DNA of 20,684 nucleotides, from the NCBI GenBank assembly GCA_026000155.1, contig BNYG01000035.1, forward strand, positions 1-20,684, in the 5' to 3' direction. Positions 5,696 to 13,159 of this stretch are shown here, in pieces (the first letter of the stretch is position 1; each line of letters begins with the position of its first letter). The translations under genes were made by a program, and so were the position numbers. The notes beneath the pieces are model-generated. The model made no database searches, was not told the origin of the DNA, and worked only from the letters and a program-made list of their open reading frames with translations. The stretch is from Bacteroidia bacterium. GTDB taxonomy: Bacteria > Bacteroidota > Bacteroidia > Bacteroidales > Azobacteroidaceae.

Positions 5696-7335
5696 GGTCA
5701 AAAAAGATGACTTGGTGGATCATAAGCGCCATCACAATCTCATTAATTATTGGTATTATCATCGGTAACATGATTTCCGGGAGATCTTTCGGAAGGAAAT
5801 TATTTTTGACTTCCAATAATAAAATCAATGTCATCCTGGACATTATTAACGAGGATTATGTCGATCCCGTGAATATGAAAGATATTACCGAAGGTGCCAT
5901 CCGGAATATCATCAATGAATTGGATCCGCATTCCACGTATATTCCCGATAGCGACTTGCCCGGCATCAACGACGACATGGACGGCTATTTTGGCGGAATC
6001 GGAGTGGACTATTTCCTTTATAAAGATACGATTGTGATCATGAACCTGACGCATGGAGGCCCTTCTTCCCAAGCAGGATTATTGCCGGGCGACCGGATTA
6101 TCACGGTGAATGATTCCATCTTTACCGGACCGGATATCACGGAAGAAAAAATCTTAAAAACCTTGCGCGGCCCGATTGATTCGCCTGTAAAATTAGGTAT
6201 CCGGCGAAATTTTTCCGATCCGTTGATTGAATATACGATTAATAGAAGCGAAATTTTAATGACCACTGTAAAAGCGGCTTATGAAGTTGAAAAAGGAATA
6301 GGTTTCATTAAGATATACGATAAATTCAGCCACACGACTTATGACGAATTTGTACAAGCCATGACCAAATTGGTGTCGATGGGATGTACTTCTTTTATTA
6401 TTGATTTACGGACCAACAGCGGAGGATCTTATGATGCCGCCATTAAAATTATCAATGAATTTTTACCGGCAGGACGGATGATCGTTTATGCCGAAGGAAA
6501 ATCGTTTCCGCGCATCGAATCCATTTCGGATGGCAGTGGAAATCTTCCGGATAATCAATTGGTTATATTGATGGATCAAATGTCGGCATCCGCCAGCGAA
6601 ATTGTTGCCGGCGCTATTCAGGACAATGACCGGGGACTGATTATCGGCCGCCGTTCTTTCGGGAAAGGCTTGGTTCAGAACCAAATCGAATTATCCGACG
6701 GTTCGGCTGTGCGTCTTACCATTGCCCGTTATTATACCCCGTCGGGTAGAAATATCCAACGTAAATACGAATTGGGAAAATCCGTTGCTTATAACCAGGA
6801 TTGGCTGAACCAGTTTAATAATGGTGAAAGTTTTTACGAAGATAGTCTAAAGATTGATACCACAGAGGTTTACAAAACGACGCATGGGAGAACCGTCTAT
6901 GGAAACGGAGGAATTATCCCGGATATTTTTATTCCGGTCGATACCGCCCATATTTCCAATTATTATATCAGTCTGGAAAATAAAGCGATTTTTAACCGGT
7001 TTGCTTTTGAGTATTCCGATAAACATCGAATTATATTGAGTAAATTCAAGGATTATCCTTCCATGCTGGCTTACTTGAAAACCCAATTGCGACTGGAAGA
7101 CATTGTCCGTTATGCGGAAGAAAACGGTGTAAAAAAAAGAACCTTCCAGATCAATCGATCTGCTAATCAAATCCTTACCACCACATTCGCCTGTATATTA
7201 AGTAACTTTTTCGGGGATGATGTTTTTTACCATGTGTATTTAAGTAATGATCCGGTCATTGCCCGGGCGGTCCAAGCCATTCGGAAAGGAGAAGCTTATC
7301 CTCAAGCAGTTGCGGCTATGAAATACAAGAATTAG
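5692..7335 (+). CDS. S41 family C-terminal processing peptidase (CtpA/Prc-like)
   Basis: This 547-residue protein has one N-terminal membrane anchor (about 8-29) that probably places the enzyme in the periplasm. An N-terminal S41 helical region with NELDPHSTYIP follows, then a PDZ domain (about 97-175; FGGIGVDY ... GGPSSQAGLLPGDRIITVND). The catalytic S41 domain contains LRTNSGGSYDAA and the nucleophile region MSASASEIVAG. The proposed Ser300/Lys325 dyad has the 25-residue spacing of characterised family members (K325 in RSFGKGLVQ). The C-terminal ~150 residues, after YTPSGRNIQ, are longer than in CtpA and typical of Bacteroidota homologues. It should cleave periplasmic proteins at C-terminal tails; substrates are unknown. 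It overlaps the deaminase stop codon by 4 nt. Confidence 0.93.
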   Translation: MRSKKMTWWIISAITISLIIGIIIGNMISGRSFGRKLFLTSNNKINVILDIINEDYVDPVNMKDITEGAIRNIINELDPHSTYIPDSDLPGINDDMDGYFGGIGVDYFLYKDTIVIMNLTHGGPSSQAGLLPGDRIITVNDSIFTGPDITEEKILKTLRGPIDSPVKLGIRRNFSDPLIEYTINRSEILMTTVKAAYEVEKGIGFIKIYDKFSHTTYDEFVQAMTKLVSMGCTSFIIDLRTNSGGSYDAAIKIINEFLPAGRMIVYAEGKSFPRIESISDGSGNLPDNQLVILMDQMSASASEIVAGAIQDNDRGLIIGRRSFGKGLVQNQIELSDGSAVRLTIARYYTPSGRNIQRKYELGKSVAYNQDWLNQFNNGESFYEDSLKIDTTEVYKTTHGRTVYGNGGIIPDIFIPVDTAHISNYYISLENKAIFNRFAFEYSDKHRIILSKFKDYPSMLAYLKTQLRLEDIVRYAEENGVKKRTFQINRSANQILTTTFACILSNFFGDDVFYHVYLSNDPVIARAVQAIRKGEAYPQAVAAMKYKN

Positions 7336-7355
7336 AAAAAATTTCGTGAAATTCC

Positions 7356-7386
7356 TTTTAGCAAACCTAAATTTTACCTATTTTTG
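7356..7386 (+). promoter_or_regulatory. Promoter for hpt-adk-obg
   Basis: TATTTTTG (7379-7386) fits TAnnTTTG with TTTT (7356-7359) 19 bp upstream in place of TTTG. The start codon used is ATG 7414. Confidence 0.5.
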
Positions 7387-7413
7387 TGCTCCTATAATTT
7401 GAAAATTTCAGAA

Positions 7414-7962
7414 ATGACTCGAATTCAACTGAAAGACAAGAAGTTTGAAATATTCTTGACTGAAGATACTATTCTGAAAGAAATCGATAGAGTAGCAAAA
7501 CAGATCAATGAAGATTTGAAAGACAAAGAGCCTCTGTTTATTTGTATCTTAAATGGTGCATTTATGTTCGCCACGGAGTTAATCGGACGATTCGATTCAA
7601 CTTGTAATGTTACTTTTGTCCGTTTGCAATCGTACGAAGGGGTAGAAAGAGGAGTGGATATGAAAGAAGTGCAAGGTTTAGTGGAAAATATTGAAAATCG
7701 CCATGTGGTAATTATAGAAGATATTATTGATACCGGTCACACGATGAAGCACTTGTTGAATATGCTGGAAGGAAAAAATCCGGCATCGATTCAAATTGCT
7801 ACCTTGCTTTTGAAACCGAATGCTCTTCAGGTAGTTATAAAACCGGATTATGTAGTGCAGGAAATACCGAATGACTTTATTGTCGGATTTGGTTTGGATT
7901 ATGATGGTCATGGACGAAATTTAAGAAACATATATAAAGTAGCAGGGGAAGAAAAATGTTGA
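7414..7962 (+). CDS. hpt: Hypoxanthine phosphoribosyltransferase
   Basis: This 182-residue purine salvage enzyme converts hypoxanthine (and usually guanine) plus PRPP to IMP/GMP in the cytoplasm. The PRPP-binding signature VVIIEDIIDTGHT (98-110) is complete; LNGAFMFATEL (46-56) forms the pyrophosphate-binding loop and KPDYVVQE with DFIVGFGLDYDGHGRNL the purine-binding end. I chose ATG 7414 because the longer frame from TTG 7384 would add ten residues unlike the family and would start inside the -7 box. It overlaps adk by 7 nt, so the two are cotranscribed. Confidence 0.95.
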   Translation: MTRIQLKDKKFEIFLTEDTILKEIDRVAKQINEDLKDKEPLFICILNGAFMFATELIGRFDSTCNVTFVRLQSYEGVERGVDMKEVQGLVENIENRHVVIIEDIIDTGHTMKHLLNMLEGKNPASIQIATLLLKPNALQVVIKPDYVVQEIPNDFIVGFGLDYDGHGRNLRNIYKVAGEEKC

Positions 7963-8531
7963 ATATTGTAATTTTTGGGGCTCCCGGTTCCGGCAAAGGA
8001 ACGCAAAGCAAGCTGATTATTGAAAAATATGGTTTACTTCATATCTCTACAGGTGAAATTTTGCGCAAAGAGATAGAAAATCAAACGGCTCTGGGTTTGA
8101 TAGCGGAGGAATATATCAGTCAAGGACAATTGGTTCCCGATCAATTGATTATTGATATGTTAGCCGATATTTTGGATAAATCTCCCCATAGCAAAGGATA
8201 TATTTTTGACGGATTCCCAAGGACTATTTCCCAGGCACAGGCTTTGGATGTGATATTAAGAGAACGAAACACTTCCGTTATCGCCGTTTTCAGTTTGTCG
8301 GTTGAAGAAGACGAATTGATGCGCCGTTTACTGCAAAGAGGCGAATTGGACGGCCGGTTAGATGATAATCCGGAAACGATTCTAAAGCGTCTGGCTGTTT
8401 ATAAAGAACAAACCGAACCCTTGAAAGAATATTACAAAAAAAAGGGTAAACTTTTTAAAGTCAAAGGAAACGAATCCATAGAAGATGTTTTTGAAGGTAT
8501 TACAGGTGTGATCGATCATCTGGTTTATTAA
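7956..8531 (+). CDS. adk: Adenylate kinase (short-LID form)
   Basis: A 191-residue enzyme catalysing ATP + AMP to 2 ADP. The P-loop is GAPGSGKGTQ (8-17), the AMP-binding region HISTGEILRKEI (29-40) and FDGFPRTISQAQAL follow, and the ADP-contact segment GRLDDNPETILKRL closes the core. The LID is the short version (RGELDGRLDDN), without the zinc-finger-like cysteines, so the length is near 190 rather than 215. It starts 7 nt inside hpt and ends 15 nt before obg, a typical Bacteroidales arrangement. Confidence 0.96.
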   Translation: MLNIVIFGAPGSGKGTQSKLIIEKYGLLHISTGEILRKEIENQTALGLIAEEYISQGQLVPDQLIIDMLADILDKSPHSKGYIFDGFPRTISQAQALDVILRERNTSVIAVFSLSVEEDELMRRLLQRGELDGRLDDNPETILKRLAVYKEQTEPLKEYYKKKGKLFKVKGNESIEDVFEGITGVIDHLVY

Positions 8532-8546
8532 AAAATAAAATAAAAA

Positions 8547-9686
8547 ATGGCAGAGTCTAATTTTGTAGATTATGTAAAAATCTACGCACGGTCCGGGAAA
8601 GGAGGAAGAGGCTCTACGCATTTTCGCCGGGAGAAATACATTCCTTTCGGAGGTCCTGATGGAGGAGATGGAGGAAATGGAGGAAATGTAATTCTTCGGG
8701 GGAACCGGAATTATTGGACTTTATTGCACTTGAAATACGAACGTCATATCCTGGCCGGTCACGGTAGCGGAGGTACCGGTAAATTGAGCCACGGAAAAGA
8801 CGGTGAAGATAAAATTATCGACGTTCCGGTCGGTACGGTAGTTTTCGACGGTGATACCGGCGAATTTATTACCGATGTTAATCACGACGGACAAGAAATT
8901 GTGTTACTGAAAGGGGGCCGGGGTGGAAAAGGAAACAATTATTTCAAATCGGCGACCAATCAGGCTCCCAAATATTCCCAGCCGGGCGAACCTTTCAACG
9001 AAAGACGTATCATTCTCCAATTGAAATTATTAGCGGATGTAGGTTTGGTAGGATTTCCCAATGCCGGAAAATCGACCTTGTTGTCGGTTGTATCGGCAGC
9101 AAAACCCAAGATAGCCAATTATCCGTTTACTACGCTTGAACCCAGCTTGGGCATTGTGGATGTGCGAAATGCACATACTTTTGTCATGGCGGATATTCCC
9201 GGAATTATTGAAGGCGCCAGCGATGGAAAAGGCTTGGGATTGCGTTTCCTGCGCCACATCGAACGAAATTCCCTGTTACTTTTCATGGTTCCTGCCGATA
9301 CGAATGACATTGCCAAAGAATATGAAATTCTCCTGAACGAATTAACGCAGTACAATCCCGAATTATTGGATAAACAACGCATATTAGCTGTCTCCAAATC
9401 CGATATGCTGGATGAAGAACTGGAAGAAGCCATTGCAAAGGAACTACCAACGGATCTGCCGTCTATTTTTATATCGTCGCTTACCCATAAAGGAATTATC
9501 GCCTTGAAAGATTTGCTTTGGAAAGAATTAAACAAGCAGGTATTCCACGATACGGAAAGTATTGTCTATAAACCGATGAATCTTCAATTGGAAGACGTGG
9601 ATGATGATTTCGATTTTTCACCTCCCGGAAAGGACAACGACAGAGATGACTTGGATTATGATGAAATAGATTGGGAAAATTCGTAA
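8547..9686 (+). CDS. obg: Obg/CgtA ribosome-associated GTPase
   Basis: A 379-residue GTPase. The glycine-rich Obg domain (about 5-158: [26 protein letters not shown] ... [19 protein letters not shown]) is followed by the G domain with G1 GFPNAGKST (169-177), switch I ([12 protein letters not shown]), G3 DIPG (216-219) and G4 SKSD (283-286, a variant of NKxD seen in Bacteroidota homologues). The C-terminal tail (about 345-379) is highly acidic (DVDDDFDF ... [11 protein letters not shown]) instead of a structured OCT domain. Obg acts in late 50S assembly and stress/growth control. It is the third gene of the hpt-adk-obg unit. Confidence 0.96.
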   Translation: MAESNFVDYVKIYARSGKGGRGSTHFRREKYIPFGGPDGGDGGNGGNVILRGNRNYWTLLHLKYERHILAGHGSGGTGKLSHGKDGEDKIIDVPVGTVVFDGDTGEFITDVNHDGQEIVLLKGGRGGKGNNYFKSATNQAPKYSQPGEPFNERRIILQLKLLADVGLVGFPNAGKSTLLSVVSAAKPKIANYPFTTLEPSLGIVDVRNAHTFVMADIPGIIEGASDGKGLGLRFLRHIERNSLLLFMVPADTNDIAKEYEILLNELTQYNPELLDKQRILAVSKSDMLDEELEEAIAKELPTDLPSIFISSLTHKGIIALKDLLWKELNKQVFHDTESIVYKPMNLQLEDVDDDFDFSPPGKDNDRDDLDYDEIDWENS

Positions 9687-9731
9687 GCTAAAACTCTAAA
9701 ACAAAATACAAAACATATAACTACAAAAACA

Positions 9732-10598
9732 ATGGACAAACAAAGTATTATTCAGTACAAATCGACCTTTGATGAAATCGTTCATTTCATTAATAACGAA
9801 AACAACAGTGAGCAAGTAGAAATCTGGTTTGCTCGAGAACTTCAAAGCATATTAGGATATGCGCGGTGGGAAAATTTCTTAGTAGCGATTCAACGAGCAG
9901 TTGATTCGTGCAAAACCCAAGCCACAGACCCTGTGGATCATTTTCGTGAGGTCACGAAAATGATCCCGGTTGGAAAGGGAGGCGCACGAGAAGTGAGTGA
10001 TTTTATGCTTACTCGTTATGCTTGTTACTTGATTGCACAAAACGGTGACCCGAAGAAAGAAGAAATTGCATTTGCTCAGAGTTATTTTGCCATTCAAACA
10101 CGAAAAGCAGAACTCATTGAAGAACGCTTAAATTTGTTATCCCGATTAGAAACAAGGGAAAAACTTCGAGCTGTTGAAAAGCAACTTTCTCAAAACATTT
10201 ACGAACGGGGTGTGGATGACAGAGGGTTTGGACGTATCCGTTCAAAAGGCGATAGCGCTTTATTCGGCGGTTATACTACGGAGGATATGAAAAACAGGTT
10301 AGGTGTAAAATTAAGTCGTCCTTTAGCCGACTTTTTACCAACGTTGACTATTGCTGCAAAAAATCTGGCAACAGAAATGACCAATTATAATGTGGAAGAG
10401 AAAAATTTATTTGGTGAACTACCTATAACCGAAGAGCATGTGCAAAACAACACGACTGTTCGTGAAATGTTGGGGAAACGAGGAATAAAACCCGAAGAAC
10501 TTCCTGTGGCAGAAGATATCAAAAAATTGGAACGGCGCGTGGTCAGTGATGAAAAATTGATTGAAAAGACTACAAAAAAATTGCCGAAGAATAGCTAA
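9732..10598 (+). CDS. dinD: DinD-like DNA damage-inducible protein
   Basis: A 288-residue protein, close in length to E. coli DinD (about 274). Recognisable family segments are the BRO-N-like start (WFARELQSILGYARWENF, 32-49), VDHFREVTKMI (68-78), TRYACYLIAQNGDPKKEEIAFAQSYFAIQTRKAEL and the C-terminal GVKLSRPLADFLPTLTIAAKNLATEMTN. E. coli DinD (SOS-induced) inhibits RecA-mediated strand exchange; a similar role here is only inferred. No SOS-type operator is evident in the short upstream gap. Oddly, codons 64-79 form part of a 48-nt structured repeat that recurs 17 nt after the gene. The gene lies between obg and exbB, suggesting a later insertion into a housekeeping block. Confidence 0.85.
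   Translation: MDKQSIIQYKSTFDEIVHFINNENNSEQVEIWFARELQSILGYARWENFLVAIQRAVDSCKTQATDPVDHFREVTKMIPVGKGGAREVSDFMLTRYACYLIAQNGDPKKEEIAFAQSYFAIQTRKAELIEERLNLLSRLETREKLRAVEKQLSQNIYERGVDDRGFGRIRSKGDSALFGGYTTEDMKNRLGVKLSRPLADFLPTLTIAAKNLATEMTNYNVEEKNLFGELPITEEHVQNNTTVREMLGKRGIKPEELPVAEDIKKLERRVVSDEKLIEKTTKKLPKNS
9921..9968 (+). repeat. Structured repeat copy 1 (inside dinD), 15-bp-arm palindrome with GG centre
   Basis: A short hairpin (ACAG-N3-CTGT) is followed by the arms GGATCATTTTCGTGA (9935-9949) and TCACGAAAATGATCC (9952-9966) around GG. It matches 10616-10663 at 43 of 48 positions. Confidence 0.85.
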
Positions 10599-10615
10599 AA
10601 GATATGAAAATGATG

Positions 10616-10663
10616 GCTACAGGCTCTGTGGATCATTTTCGTGACCTCACGAAAATGATCCCG
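10616..10663 (+). repeat. Structured repeat copy 2 (downstream of dinD), same palindrome with CC centre
   Basis: It has the same arms GGATCATTTTCGTGA (10630-10644) and TCACGAAAATGATCC (10647-10661), but with CC in the middle, i.e. the core is the reverse complement of copy 1 while the flanks (CTGT before, CCG after) remain in direct orientation. It begins 17 nt after dinD and could act as a transcript-ending hairpin, although no clean T-tract follows. Confidence 0.85.
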
Positions 10664-10713
10664 TTGTAATTTTATTCATTGTAAAATAAAAGATTATTTT
10701 GTTCCGGTATTCG

Positions 10714-10742
10714 TTGTTTTACACTATAAATTACTACTTTTG
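10714..10742 (+). promoter_or_regulatory. Promoter for exbB-exbD-exbD
   Basis: TACTTTTG (10735-10742) matches the -7 consensus; TTG (10714-10716) lies 18 bp upstream. The ATG of exbB is 29 nt downstream. Confidence 0.55.
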
Positions 10743-10771
10743 CACAATAATTTTTTTACTTCAAATAATCA

Positions 10772-11557
10772 ATGAAACGATTTTTTATAGTATTATCCTT
10801 TTTGTTTCTGATAATCCCTTTGTTTCCGGCGCTTTCAATCGCTCAGGATTCCCTGCCGGAATTGAATCCGTTTACCGGAAATACGATTGTTCCCGACGAT
10901 GGAGGGGACGGCTTTTTCCAGGCGCTCAGAACCAAATTCATAGAAGGCGGTCCGATTTTTATGAGTATTATTGCTTTGACCTTGATTCTCGGTCTGGCTT
11001 TTTGTTTGGAACGGATTATTTATTTGCAACTGGCTAAGATAAATACGAAAAAATTTATACCTGCCGTAGAAGCTTTGTTGGAGAACGGCGATTTGGAAGG
11101 CGCTAAGAAACTGGCGCAGGATACGCGCGGTCCGGTGGCCTCTATCTATTATCAGGCTTTGTTGCGGGAGGATGAAAGCGTGGACGTGATTGATAAATCC
11201 ATTAGCGCTTACGGAAGTGTTCAAGTGGGTTTGCTGGAGAAAAATTTGTCTTGGATTACCTTGTTCATCGCGATGGCGCCCAGTTTGGGATTTTTGGGTA
11301 CGGTAGTCGGGATGGTGCAGGCGTTTGACAATATTGAACTTTTTGGCGACATCAACCCAACCATTGTGGCCGGCGGGATGAAAGTGGCTTTAATTACGAC
11401 GGTTGGCGGTTTGATTGTGGCGCTGATTCTTCAATTTTTCTATAATTTCATCCTGGTAAAAATTGAAAGCATTGTCGGTCAGATGGAAGACAGTTCCATC
11501 CGCATTTTGGACAGCATTATTCAATACAGGAAAAACCGGGCGCATGGGCTTTCGTAA
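10772..11557 (+). CDS. exbB: MotA/TolQ/ExbB proton channel protein
   Basis: A 261-residue inner-membrane protein. A cleavable-looking N-terminal segment (1-24, ending SIAQ) precedes three membrane segments at about 61-80, 158-185 and 198-228, the ExbB/TolQ layout, with a cytoplasmic loop between the first two. The signature APSLGFLGTVVGMVQAF (169-185) lines the channel in this family. With ExbD it forms the proton-motive-force motor that drives TonB- or Tol-dependent outer membrane processes. The added N-terminal leader is common in Bacteroidota ExbB. It overlaps the first exbD by 14 nt. ExbB versus TolQ cannot be settled because neither tonB nor tolA/tolB/pal is in the window. Confidence 0.92.
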   Translation: MKRFFIVLSFLFLIIPLFPALSIAQDSLPELNPFTGNTIVPDDGGDGFFQALRTKFIEGGPIFMSIIALTLILGLAFCLERIIYLQLAKINTKKFIPAVEALLENGDLEGAKKLAQDTRGPVASIYYQALLREDESVDVIDKSISAYGSVQVGLLEKNLSWITLFIAMAPSLGFLGTVVGMVQAFDNIELFGDINPTIVAGGMKVALITTVGGLIVALILQFFYNFILVKIESIVGQMEDSSIRILDSIIQYRKNRAHGLS

Positions 11558-12083
11558 TCGCAAACATAAAATACCGGAAATCAATTCCAGTTCATCGGCT
11601 GATATTGCTTTTTTGTTGCTGGTTTTTTTCTTAGTGACAAGTTCCTTTGATTCCAAAACAGGGATTTACCGGAAAATGAGCGCACCTGTGGCGGAAACTG
11701 TCCTGAAAAAAAGAATGGATATTCAACAACGGAACCTGCTCACTTTGACGATTGATGCGGAGAATCATATTTGGTATGAAAAGGAAGAAATTCCGGTGGA
11801 GGAAATCCGGGATTTGGGCAAAGTCTTTATTACCCATTCCGATATTCCCCGGCATGTGATTTCGCTGGAAATAGACCGGAAGGCCAACTATCAAACCTAC
11901 CTTTCCGTAGTGAGCGAGTTGACGGCTGCCTACAACGAATTGCGCAGCGAAGCGGCTAAGGCGGATTTTCATACATCCTGGTTACGCTTGACTGCCGAAC
12001 AAAAGGATTCGATTCAAGCCGCTTATCCCATGCATATTTCGGAAATAGAAATAAAAGTTGTCGAGGAAGGAGGCAATCCATGA
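11544..12083 (+). CDS. exbD: ExbD/TolR-family protein, first copy
   Basis: A 179-residue biopolymer transport protein: a basic cytoplasmic N terminus (GFRNRKHK), one membrane helix (about 19-34, ADIAFLLLVFFLVTSSF) with the conserved protonatable Asp20, then a periplasmic domain of about 140 residues. I chose ATG 11544 because it gives the standard short N terminus; the longer frame from 11463 lies inside exbB. The periplasmic domain is longer than in the second copy and includes a helical insert rich in Ala/Glu (about 130-155). It overlaps exbB by 14 nt and the next gene by 4 nt (ATGA), implying coupled translation. Confidence 0.9.
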   Translation: MGFRNRKHKIPEINSSSSADIAFLLLVFFLVTSSFDSKTGIYRKMSAPVAETVLKKRMDIQQRNLLTLTIDAENHIWYEKEEIPVEEIRDLGKVFITHSDIPRHVISLEIDRKANYQTYLSVVSELTAAYNELRSEAAKADFHTSWLRLTAEQKDSIQAAYPMHISEIEIKVVEEGGNP

Positions 12084-12517
12084 GCCGGTTTCGCAAAACC
12101 GAACCGCGGACAGTGCCGGTATTAAACACGGCTTCTTTGCCGGATATGGTTTTTACCCTGCTGTTTTTCTTCATGATTGTAACCAATATCCGGACGGTTC
12201 CGGTGATGACTCAGTTTAATCTTCCTTCGGCTGTCGAATTGCAAAAATTGGAAGAAAAATCCCTGATTGTATATGTGATGGTAGGAAAGGGAACTCCTAT
12301 TCAACTCAATTCGAATTTTATCACCTTGGAAGAAATGCCGGCGCATCTGAAAACTATCCAAGCAGCTGTTCCCGAAGAGGACCAAGGAAAAATGATTGCG
12401 GTGTTAAAGGTTGACAAAGATATTCCGATGGGTATGGTGAACGACATCAAACAGAACCTGCGCGAGGCGCACATCTTGACCATTCATTATTCGGCGGAAA
12501 AAAAGAGGTCGAAATGA
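12080..12517 (+). CDS. exbD: ExbD/TolR-family protein, second copy
   Basis: A 145-residue paralogue with the standard architecture: N-terminal RFRKTEPRTVPVLNTASLPDM, membrane helix about 22-36 with the conserved Asp22, and a periplasmic domain ending in VDKDIPMGMVNDIKQNLREA. Two ExbD-like proteins behind one ExbB are frequent in Bacteroidota and may form a mixed dimer inside the ExbB ring (inference). Its last 31 nt overlap the 3' end of lipB on the other strand. Confidence 0.9.
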   Translation: MSRFRKTEPRTVPVLNTASLPDMVFTLLFFFMIVTNIRTVPVMTQFNLPSAVELQKLEEKSLIVYVMVGKGTPIQLNSNFITLEEMPAHLKTIQAAVPEEDQGKMIAVLKVDKDIPMGMVNDIKQNLREAHILTIHYSAEKKRSK

Positions 12518-13149
12518 GAGCGAAGGGCTGCTTTTATTTCGTCTATATCTATTTTTTGTCCTGATTCCTGTTGCAGGGAAGTTACTCCTTTATCGGTAAA
12601 ACCGCAAGGATTAATCAGTTTGAAATAACTTAAATCGGTATTGACGTTGAAAGCAAAGCCGTGCATGGTCACATAACGGCTGCTGCGAACGCCAATAGCG
12701 GCTATTTTCCGGGTTTTTCCGGGTTTTTCCGTATCCAACCACACGCCGGTCGCTCCGTCCAACCGTTCGCCTTTTATGCCGTATCCGGCAATAGTCCGTA
12801 TTATGACTTCTTCTATCCGGTGAATATATTCCTTTAAACCCAGATGAAAAACTTCCAAATCCAGGATGGGATAGCCTACAATTTGTCCGGGACCGTGGTA
12901 AGTAATATCGCCCCCCCGATCCACGTGGTACAATTCTACTTGCTTTTCTTTCAGCGTTTTTTCCGGAAAAAGCAGGTTGGAAAACAGGCCATGTTTTCCA
13001 ACCGTAATCACGTGGGGATGTTCGCACAAAATAAATTGATTTCCGACCGCTTGATGCGCCGCTTTATTTTGAAGAGCAGCCTCAAAAATTTCTTTCTGTT
13101 GCTCGTAAGCTTGTACATAAGGGATGAATCCCCAATCAATATACTCCAA
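12487..13149 (-). CDS. lipB: Octanoyl-[acyl-carrier-protein]:protein octanoyltransferase
   Basis: A 220-residue LipB, which transfers octanoate from acyl carrier protein to lipoyl-dependent enzymes. RGGDITYHGPGQIVGYPI (78-95) is the LipB signature; the catalytic pair is Cys182 in NPCGF and Lys148 in RKIAAIGVR. FILCEHPHVITVGKHG (39-54) matches the family N-terminal part. The only usable start is TTG 13149: an in-frame TAA lies two codons upstream and no early Met exists. It begins 10 nt after the giant glycosidase gene and overlaps the second exbD tail to tail. A 10-bp tandem duplication (GGGTTTTTCC twice, 12711-12730) lies in the loop before Lys148. Confidence 0.94.
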   Translation of the reverse strand: MEYIDWGFIPYVQAYEQQKEIFEAALQNKAAHQAVGNQFILCEHPHVITVGKHGLFSNLLFPEKTLKEKQVELYHVDRGGDITYHGPGQIVGYPILDLEVFHLGLKEYIHRIEEVIIRTIAGYGIKGERLDGATGVWLDTEKPGKTRKIAAIGVRSSRYVTMHGFAFNVNTDLSYFKLINPCGFTDKGVTSLQQESGQKIDIDEIKAALRSHFDLFFSAE

Positions 13150-13159
13150 TTTTTATCGT

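Noticed and set aside
5595..6266. Minus-strand frames under the protease gene
   Set aside because: They are shadows of a strongly supported S41 protease with all motifs on the plus strand.
7335..7365. Possible terminator after the S41 protease (AATTTC-GT-GAAATT)
   Set aside because: The stem is short and AT-rich with a two-base loop and only a brief T-run; too weak to list.
7384..7413. Longer start (TTG 7384) for hpt
   Set aside because: It begins within the -7 box and adds residues unlike the family; ATG 7414 fits better.
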